Part shown: piece after piece, positions 4,856 through 9,624 of the stretch | How positions within the stretch are numbered: the first letter of the stretch is position 1 | How the letters are laid out: every line of letters starts with the position of its first letter | Source of the DNA: CAYIBD01 sp964361655 | Lineage (GTDB): Bacteria; Patescibacteriota; Minisyncoccia; Sungbacterales; SURF-37 | Length of the DNA stretch: 9,624 bases | Direction: 5' to 3' | NCBI GenBank assembly: GCA_964361655.1 | Contig: CAYIBD010000027.1 | Span: forward strand, 1 to 9,624 | Position numbers and translations under genes: made by a program | The notes under the pieces: generated by a model | Told to the model about the DNA's origin: nothing | The model's input: only the letters and a program-made list of their open reading frames with translations | Databases searched by the model: none

Positions 4856-5899
4856 GTGAACGGAGAATCTAACACATTCAAAACGGTTCTGGTCTCGATC
4901 GCGCTCGGACTTTTTGCGGCCATTGGCCTGGGGCTGATTTGGTTTTTCTTTCTGGGGCCGCAAACGCCAGTTGGCTTTGGCTGGTATCTGTTTAGCTTTG
5001 CCGCGGGGCTATCAATGATCGTATTGCCCTGCACCCTGCCGCTGGCTTTTGTCATTGTGCCGCTGTCGCTCGGCAAGGGCGCGGGCAAGGGCCTGGGCAT
5101 TGCCATTGCCTTTGGTCTGGGCGTGGCCATCACTCTTTCGATGTACGGCGTGATTGCCGCAATCGTGGGCGAGGTGGCTATTGGCACGCTCGGCGCGCCG
5201 CTTGAGACCGTAAAAAATTGGCTCTATTTCATTGCCGGCGCGTTTGCCTTCCTCTTTGCCATCGGCGAGATTGGGCTCTGGAAGTTCCGCATGCCCTCCT
5301 ACACTGGCGCGGCCCCGGCATTCATCCAGAAGCAGTCCGATTATCTGAAAGCGCTGCTTCTGGGGTTATTCCTCGGCAACATCGGGGTCGGCTGCCCGCA
5401 TCCGGCCACTCCGGTGATTCTGACGCGCATTGCCGCATCCGGCGATGTTTTTTACGGCTGGATGCTTTTCTTTGTGCATGCCATTGGCCGGATCCTGCCC
5501 CTCATCCTGCTTGCGCTCCTGGCCATTCTCGGGGTCAATGCCTTGCAGTGGCTCTTATCTCGGAAAGACAAGATCGAACGGGCCACGGGCTGGGGCATGG
5601 TGTTTGTGGCCGGATTCATTCTGGTGCTCGGACTTTTTACGCACGATTGGTGGGTTGCATCAGGCCAGCATACGCTTCTTGAGGAACTCACGCAGGAGGA
5701 GCGATTTCTCGGCGTCATTGTCCAGCGTTTTGACTTGACCGAACCGCCCCATGCGCATGACCTCCCGACGGGCACCGGCCTCTTTGGTTTCCCGCTTTGG
5801 CTCGGGAATTGGGTCTTGGTCGGCCTCTGGCTGTTCCCGATATGGTGGTACTATTTCAAAAAGCGACGTGAAATCGAAAACGGGCCAGCACGTCCATGA
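4856..5899 (+). CDS. CcdA/DsbD-like transmembrane thiol transporter, 347 aa
   Basis: A polytopic membrane protein of the cytochrome c biogenesis (CcdA/DsbD transmembrane domain) family, which moves reducing equivalents from cytoplasmic thioredoxin across the membrane. The two hallmark cysteines sit in LPC59TLP and GC180PHP, one in each half of the pseudo-symmetric core. Seven to eight hydrophobic segments are visible near 11-33, 41-70, 80-106, 121-143, 164-178, 199-225, 246-265 and 313-333. At 347 aa it is longer than minimal CcdA; the extra part is an extracytoplasmic-looking stretch (about 266-312, with HAHD) and a last helix with a basic end. The start is GTG 4856; a TAA at 4847 excludes anything earlier. 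It opens a five-gene operon and overlaps the next gene by 4 nt. The upstream CxxC thioredoxin-like protein is a plausible electron donor. Confidence 0.85.
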   Translation: MNGESNTFKTVLVSIALGLFAAIGLGLIWFFFLGPQTPVGFGWYLFSFAAGLSMIVLPCTLPLAFVIVPLSLGKGAGKGLGIAIAFGLGVAITLSMYGVIAAIVGEVAIGTLGAPLETVKNWLYFIAGAFAFLFAIGEIGLWKFRMPSYTGAAPAFIQKQSDYLKALLLGLFLGNIGVGCPHPATPVILTRIAASGDVFYGWMLFFVHAIGRILPLILLALLAILGVNALQWLLSRKDKIERATGWGMVFVAGFILVLGLFTHDWWVASGQHTLLEELTQEERFLGVIVQRFDLTEPPHAHDLPTGTGLFGFPLWLGNWVLVGLWLFPIWWYYFKKRREIENGPARP

Positions 5900-7185
5900 A
5901 TGAAGAAGGTCAGAAAATTGACTCGGGGCTAGAACGGACGATTGAGGCGCGGCTCATGCCGTGGCGGTTCGGCTTTGCCATTGTCTTTTCGCTCTTCCTC
6001 ATCGTCACATTCGTATATTATCTGCCGCTTCGCTTCATTCACCAGATGGGCGAGCCGGCGATGGAGGCAGGAGAGCACGTCCTGCCGGGCAGGATGCACG
6101 TGGCCGCTCAGTATCATGAGGAAGGAGAAGTCCGCGAGGGGACTGCCGTGAACCTCAACGTCACCCCGGTGCCGGTATCCGTGGGCACGACCACGCGCCT
6201 CGATTTCTTTGTCAATGAGAAGCCGGGCAACATCCCGGTTCCCGCCGAGAAGCTTGAGATCGAGCACACGAAGATTATGCACGTCATCGGGGTGCGCGAT
6301 GACCTGAACGAGTTCTTCCACATCCACCCCGAAGACGGCGTTATTACTAGGGAAACTATCACTGCGGCCTTTGGCGGCGAGTCTACCTGGGAAACGCTGA
6401 CTCCCGAGGAGCGCGAGGCCCTGATCGCGCTCACCGAGATCGAGGCGCCGGAATCCGGGGTCCTTTCGGCATTTCATATCTTTGAAGCCCCCGGCCGCTA
6501 CAAGGTCTGGTCAGAAATCAAGAAAGACGGTGTGAATCATACCTTCGGCCACCCGGAGATTCGGGTGCGGGCGGTTGACGAGGAGTTTCGGCGCCTCGAT
6601 CCCCGCGTATCCTATGATAAGCAGGTCTCCTTCGGCCGGAACGCAATCGTCGGGCCCTACCAGGTTTCGCTCGAGCTTGAAGAGCCGGTGGCCAAGGGGC
6701 ATCCACATGAGCTGGCCTTTGACATTCATACCGTGACCGGCGATGAGGTGGCGGTCGAGCCCTACCTCGACGCGGCGATGCACCTGACCATTATCCGCGA
6801 TGACTGGAAACAGTTCATCCACACCCATCCGGCCGGGGACGGCGGCGGTGATCACCACGGCACCCGGCCCGGCATCTTCCCGCTCGCCCGGGCCCACGGC
6901 AATGAAGACATCCCCGGCGCGGTGCATGATGAGGCCGGCGAGGACGAAGTAGTCAGGTTTGCCGTGACCTTCCCAGAGGCCGGTCTCTACAGGGCCTTCG
7001 CGCAGTTCCGGCCGCGAGGCATTGACCTTGGGCCGGATGAGGCCCTGCTTGCAAGTTTTTGGATTCAGGTCGGGGAGAAAGCGCCAGCGGCTGTCTCAGA
7101 CAAAGTTTTGTACACTGCACTCTCTCTGGTGTTGATTGGACTTCTCAGTTGGGGCGTACACAAATTTCTGCAAACAAAAAGTTGA
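5896..7185 (+). CDS. Membrane-anchored His-rich protein with two FixH/YtkA-like domains, 429 aa
   Basis: There is a transmembrane segment near residues 24-45 and another near 404-421, with a large domain between them that is probably outside the membrane. Two related beta-sandwich units are seen. The first carries MH129V..RDDLNEFFH142IHP and continues to about 225. The second carries MH296LTIIRDDWKQFIH309THP and runs to about 391. Each is followed by an AGLYR/PGRYK strand motif. This H...RDD....H.HP pattern is typical of FixH/YtkA-like proteins linked to copper or respiratory oxidase functions. Residues 314-344 add an Asp/Gly/His-rich loop (DHHG, RAHG, VHD) that could bind metal. The start overlaps the upstream stop as ATGA, so translation is probably coupled. 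No SD is seen. Metal binding is inferred. Confidence 0.75.
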   Translation: MNEEGQKIDSGLERTIEARLMPWRFGFAIVFSLFLIVTFVYYLPLRFIHQMGEPAMEAGEHVLPGRMHVAAQYHEEGEVREGTAVNLNVTPVPVSVGTTTRLDFFVNEKPGNIPVPAEKLEIEHTKIMHVIGVRDDLNEFFHIHPEDGVITRETITAAFGGESTWETLTPEEREALIALTEIEAPESGVLSAFHIFEAPGRYKVWSEIKKDGVNHTFGHPEIRVRAVDEEFRRLDPRVSYDKQVSFGRNAIVGPYQVSLELEEPVAKGHPHELAFDIHTVTGDEVAVEPYLDAAMHLTIIRDDWKQFIHTHPAGDGGGDHHGTRPGIFPLARAHGNEDIPGAVHDEAGEDEVVRFAVTFPEAGLYRAFAQFRPRGIDLGPDEALLASFWIQVGEKAPAAVSDKVLYTALSLVLIGLLSWGVHKFLQTKS

Positions 7186-7192
7186 AACTAAT

Positions 7193-8149
7193 ATGAAGAA
7201 ATTGCTTATTCCTGCCATTCTCGCTGCTCTCGGCATTGGCTATTTTTTGGGAAGCGGCTGGCGGTCATCAGACAATATCGCGGATACCGCGGGCGGACGT
7301 GCGCCAACTGCTCATGGCGAATCGCGGGAGGCGATCATCCCCGGGGCGCAACACATTCACGCCATTGCCTACGACGGTGAAGACAACTTGCTCTTGGGAG
7401 CCCACGGCGGACTTTTCAAGAGCGTAGATGGCGGGAAGAATTGGCAAAGAGTTCAAACCAAAGGCGATCTGGCTGCCGATGACTGGATGAGTTTGGTCTT
7501 TGATCCGCGAGACCGGAGAATTATCTTTGCCGGCGGGCACGACCTGGGGGTGGTGAAGAGCGTGGATGGCGGCGTTACCTGGACAAGATCGGACCAGGGG
7601 ATAAAAGGGACGGATATCCACGGACTTGCAATCAATCAGCGCAATCCCGACTTCCTCTTTGCCTATGCGGTGGGCAGCGGCATCTTTAAGAGTGAGGATG
7701 GCGGCTCTTCCTGGAGACGAATGGACGATGGGCCGGAAAATCCGGGAGTGAGAACCCTCGAGTATATGGCCGTCCAAACATCGATGGATAGATCCATGGG
7801 GTGGGATACCTGGGGCTTGCTTTTTGCCGGAACCGCCGATGGCCTGTTCCAATCCTTCAGCTGTTTTTGCGGCTGGACCAAGAACACCGCGGTTTTTGAC
7901 AATACCACGCTCTATTCGCTCGCCACCTTGCACCAGGATGCAGGAGCCATGTACGCCGGCACCAAAGAGGGGATGTGGAGAACACTCGACGCGGGAAAGA
8001 CGTGGGAGAAGCTCAAGGGGATCGAGCCGATCAAGATCACGGCCATTGCCATACAGCCGAAAAATTCCCAAGAACTTACTGCCGCAAGCGAGGAGGGCGC
8101 GATCTATCGGAGTGGAGACAGCGGTGTAAGCTGGCAGAGAGTGAACTAA
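7193..8149 (+). CDS. Membrane-anchored Asp-box beta-propeller protein (F510_1955-like), 318 aa
   Basis: MKKLLIPAILAALGIGYFLG forms an N-terminal anchor or signal, followed by a Ser/Gly linker. The rest is a repeat protein with five Asp-box (BNR) motifs: SVDGGKNW (77), SVDGGVTW (123), SEDGGSSW (167), TLDAGKTW (264) and SGDSGVSW (307), each ending a blade. This is a beta-propeller of about 6-7 blades. The order HIHAIAYD.., GLFKS, D.G..W resembles proteins annotated as F510_1955-family glycosylhydrolases; Ycf48-type assembly factors share the architecture. At the place of one Asp box stands SFSCFCGW (221-228), with a C-x-C pair. The start at 7193 gives the signal directly; an in-frame ATG at 7136 lies inside the previous gene and is rejected. 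A binding or assembly role is more likely than hydrolysis, as no catalytic residues can be assigned. Confidence 0.8.
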   Translation: MKKLLIPAILAALGIGYFLGSGWRSSDNIADTAGGRAPTAHGESREAIIPGAQHIHAIAYDGEDNLLLGAHGGLFKSVDGGKNWQRVQTKGDLAADDWMSLVFDPRDRRIIFAGGHDLGVVKSVDGGVTWTRSDQGIKGTDIHGLAINQRNPDFLFAYAVGSGIFKSEDGGSSWRRMDDGPENPGVRTLEYMAVQTSMDRSMGWDTWGLLFAGTADGLFQSFSCFCGWTKNTAVFDNTTLYSLATLHQDAGAMYAGTKEGMWRTLDAGKTWEKLKGIEPIKITAIAIQPKNSQELTAASEEGAIYRSGDSGVSWQRVN

Positions 8150-8700
8150 TGGCCAGGCGCTTGGACAGAACGAATGTCATCGTCATTATGGCCGTAGCAT
8201 TGCTCGCGGTATGGCCTCCCAGTATACTCTTGGCCAACGGCGGAGATCAGCGCGTGGTTGACGGCACCTATCTCATCAACCTCTCCCGTGCGCCCTTCAC
8301 GCCGCGGGTCGGCGCCAAGACGGCCTTCCTGGCTTCCTTCGTGGACCTCCGGGCCAGTCGCCTCATCGCCGATGATCTCCTGGTAACCGTCCGCATTGCT
8401 AAGCTCGGCGGCATCGGCACGGACAAGCGCACGTTCCTCTCCCGCCAGGATAAATTAACGGTCACGGGCGGGGTTTTGGAGTTTTCCTACACCTTTACCG
8501 AGCCGGGGCTGCACGAGATCTTCTTTGATTTTGTGTTGGCGTCGAGCCCGGGAACCGTCTATGAGGCACCTGATTTTTTGCTTGATGTGCAAGCCGGAGC
8601 GGATCGGAGTCCGGCTACCGCGTGGGCGGGGGCCGCGGCGGCGGGGTTCGCCGTGGGGTTTTTGGTCGCCCAGTTCCTCCGGCAACGGAGAACGGCATGA
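8149..8700 (+). CDS. Secreted FixH/YtkA-like beta-sandwich protein with C-terminal anchor, 183 aa
   Basis: A signal peptide (hydrophobic 8-29, likely cleavage near LLAN-GG) is followed by a beta-rich domain of about 120 residues and a C-terminal transmembrane helix (156-177) with a basic end (RQRRTA). The middle has strand patterns such as YLINLSRAPFTPRVG, LLVTVRIAK and LEFSYTFTEPGLHEIFFDF. The PGLHEI turn matches the equivalent turn in the upstream two-domain protein, so a FixH/YtkA-like or similar immunoglobulin-like fold is likely. It lacks the His motif of that neighbour. The start ATG shares one base with the previous stop (TAATG) and its own stop overlaps the next gene as ATGA, so it is firmly inside the operon. 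Confidence 0.7.
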   Translation: MARRLDRTNVIVIMAVALLAVWPPSILLANGGDQRVVDGTYLINLSRAPFTPRVGAKTAFLASFVDLRASRLIADDLLVTVRIAKLGGIGTDKRTFLSRQDKLTVTGGVLEFSYTFTEPGLHEIFFDFVLASSPGTVYEAPDFLLDVQAGADRSPATAWAGAAAAGFAVGFLVAQFLRQRRTA

Positions 8701-9134
8701 ATAAATATTTTATTCTCATCGGCATCGGGGTGCTGATCGTATTAGGTGGCATCGCCTACCGCGCTTTTCTACTCCCAGAGAAATCAGTACCCGTGACCAC
8801 CGGCAAAGTCCGTGAGCTCACCGTCACAGCCCGCAAGGACCGTTGGTCCTTCGACCCCGAGATCATCGAGGTCGAGCGCGGGGACAAGATCGTGGCCACG
8901 GTGATCAATGAGGATGACTACGACCACGGCATTTCCATTGACGCCTTTGGCGTATCCCAGCGCATGCCAGCCAAATCAACTATCAAGGTCGAGTTCGTGG
9001 TTACCCAGGAGGGCGACTTTCCGTTTTACTGCTCCGTGCCCTGCGGCGAGGGCGAGGTTGACGGCCAAAAGCGGGGGCACTTTGACATGGTGGGGAAGAT
9101 TCATGTGAGAAGCATTGTTTCTGGGACGCAGTGA
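8697..9134 (+). CDS. Membrane-anchored CuA-like cupredoxin, 145 aa
   Basis: One N-terminal transmembrane helix (4-20) anchors a cupredoxin domain outside the membrane. Likely metal ligands are H77 (DYDH77GISI), C112 and C116 (FYC112SVPC116), H128 and M131 (GH128FDM131VGKI). This is the pattern of the CuA domain of cytochrome oxidase subunit II and nitrous oxide reductase. The usual spacing is C-x3-C-x3-H-x2-M; here it is C-x3-C-x11-H-x2-M, because eight residues (EVDGQKRG, 120-127) are inserted. The protein has one helix and is much shorter than a normal subunit II, and no subunit I is nearby. A GGAG 6 nt before ATG 8697 supports the start, which overlaps the upstream stop as ATGA. A periplasmic copper electron carrier or copper chaperone is likely. 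Confidence 0.85.
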   Translation: MNKYFILIGIGVLIVLGGIAYRAFLLPEKSVPVTTGKVRELTVTARKDRWSFDPEIIEVERGDKIVATVINEDDYDHGISIDAFGVSQRMPAKSTIKVEFVVTQEGDFPFYCSVPCGEGEVDGQKRGHFDMVGKIHVRSIVSGTQ

Positions 9135-9149
9135 TGGTAGCATTGCGGC

Positions 9150-9317
9150 ATGGCAACAAAGTATTTCGTCACGCAAAAAGATTCTCGCATTACTTCGGTC
9201 CAGCGACTCAATGCGGATCGTATGCTTCGGCTTTGGCGCACGCGCTACGCCGATCGTTTGAAAGGACTTGACGCGGCCAAAGCCGTACGGAAATTGCGCC
9301 AGCGCACCTCGCGATGA
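9150..9317 (+). CDS. Small basic protein, candidate antitoxin, 55 aa
   Basis: A 55-residue basic ORF whose stop overlaps the PIN-domain start by 4 nt (ATGA), the arrangement of antitoxin-toxin pairs. The sequence is mostly helical, with an Arg-rich second half (DRMLRLWRTRYADRLKGLDAAKAVRKLRQR). I see no clear ribbon-helix-helix, AbrB or Phd signature, so the assignment rests on position. An in-frame TAG at 9138 excludes a longer form. No SD is seen. A competing 45-codon frame starts at 9134 in another frame and overlaps the cupredoxin stop as TGATG; it does not reach the toxin gene and looks less likely. Confidence 0.55.
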   Translation: MATKYFVTQKDSRITSVQRLNADRMLRLWRTRYADRLKGLDAAKAVRKLRQRTSR

Positions 9318-9624
9318 TCGTCCTCGATGCATCGGTGGTTTTGAAGTGGTTCCAGGAGGAGCGCGATTCCGAAAAAGCGCTTGCCTTTGAGGAGCGCCAT
9401 GCCCGCGGGGAAGAGACAGTCGCGGCTCCTGACCTACTCTTCTACGAGGTTGCGAATGTCCTCCGCAATCAAAAGGGTATTCGTGTGGAGGCTATTGAAA
9501 CGGCGCTTGAAGTTTTGAGTCGGCTGGAGATTCAGACTTTTACATTCTCGCCCGTTGATCTCAAAGAAGTGGTTCGGTTCGCCGCAATGCACGATATCAG
9601 TGTCTACGACGCGCTCTACGTTAT
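9314..9624 (+). CDS. vapC: PIN-domain ribonuclease, VapC-type toxin (3' end beyond window)
   Basis: The protein opens with MIVLDASVVLKWF, the classic first strand of PIN domains with catalytic D5. E45 in FYE45VANVL and D99 in SVYD99ALYV are the second and third acidic positions that bind Mg2+. VapC toxins are RNases, commonly cutting tRNA or rRNA, held in check by an antitoxin encoded just upstream. The 103 codons seen run to the end of the window; about 25-35 residues should remain. The start is the ATG in the ATGA overlap with the small basic ORF. No base or codon feature sets it apart from the operon on its left. Confidence 0.88.
   Translation, partial: MIVLDASVVLKWFQEERDSEKALAFEERHARGEETVAAPDLLFYEVANVLRNQKGIRVEAIETALEVLSRLEIQTFTFSPVDLKEVVRFAAMHDISVYDALYV

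Noticed and set aside
4399..5187. A 262-codon minus-strand frame across the DoxX-like gene and CcdA-like start
   Set aside because: It is opposite two clear membrane protein genes, crosses a terminator and the tRNA-like element, and its translation looks like low-complexity antisense.
7136..7192. An earlier in-frame ATG for the propeller gene
   Set aside because: It lies inside the coding region of the upstream gene, and the peptide it adds would mask the signal sequence beginning at 7193.
7193..8149. Sialidase
   Set aside because: Asp boxes occur in many propellers, and the catalytic Arg triad, Tyr and Glu of sialidases cannot be assigned.

Overview
The window looks like accessory DNA from a GC-rich bacterium. 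Compact operons with ATGA and TAATG overlaps, intergenic spaces full of hairpins and small dispersed repeats, weak or absent Shine-Dalgarno (SD) sites on the right, and a CcdA-like/DoxX/cupredoxin gene set would fit a Patescibacteria (CPR) member. That assignment is an inference from style, because no taxonomic marker gene is present. All convincing protein genes read on the + strand.

Left block (1-3328): two unrecognised GC-rich genes, one of 147 codons (299-742) and one of 793 codons (947-3328). Each has a strong SD site. Between them, at 790-845, lies the standout feature: a complete type III hammerhead self-cleaving ribozyme. All core nucleotides, three stems and a GUC cleavage triplet are present, and cleavage is predicted after C797. 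The transcript leader before the first gene is full of hairpins. A 16-nt motif occurs as an inverted pair at 54-132 and once more at 3590-3605, so it brackets this block. The 793-aa protein has an internal duplication.

Spacer (3329-3902): no gene. It holds strong hairpins, a 7-bp tandem repeat, two copies of a 24-nt repeat, a 14-bp inverted repeat with arms 129 nt apart, and an intrinsic terminator.

Middle (3903-4855): a small CxxC thioredoxin-fold protein and a DoxX-like membrane protein, separated by an almost perfect 36-bp inverted repeat. A bidirectional terminator follows. Next come a minus-strand promoter (TTGACA, 16 nt, TATACT) that should make a roughly 70-nt RNA, and a minus-strand tRNA-like fold with a shortened D region. 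The small RNA is perfectly complementary to two segments of the tRNA-like RNA.

Right block (4856-9134): a tightly packed five-gene operon for envelope proteins. It encodes a CcdA/DsbD-type thiol transporter, a His-rich protein with two copies of a FixH/YtkA-like domain, an Asp-box beta-propeller, a small signal-peptide beta-sandwich protein, and a membrane-anchored CuA-like cupredoxin with an 8-residue insertion in its metal loop. Together with the upstream thioredoxin-like and DoxX genes this suggests a module for thiol and copper redox chemistry outside the membrane. No cytochrome oxidase subunit I is present. The window ends in a small ORF overlapping a truncated PIN-domain (VapC-type) toxin gene, probably a toxin-antitoxin pair.
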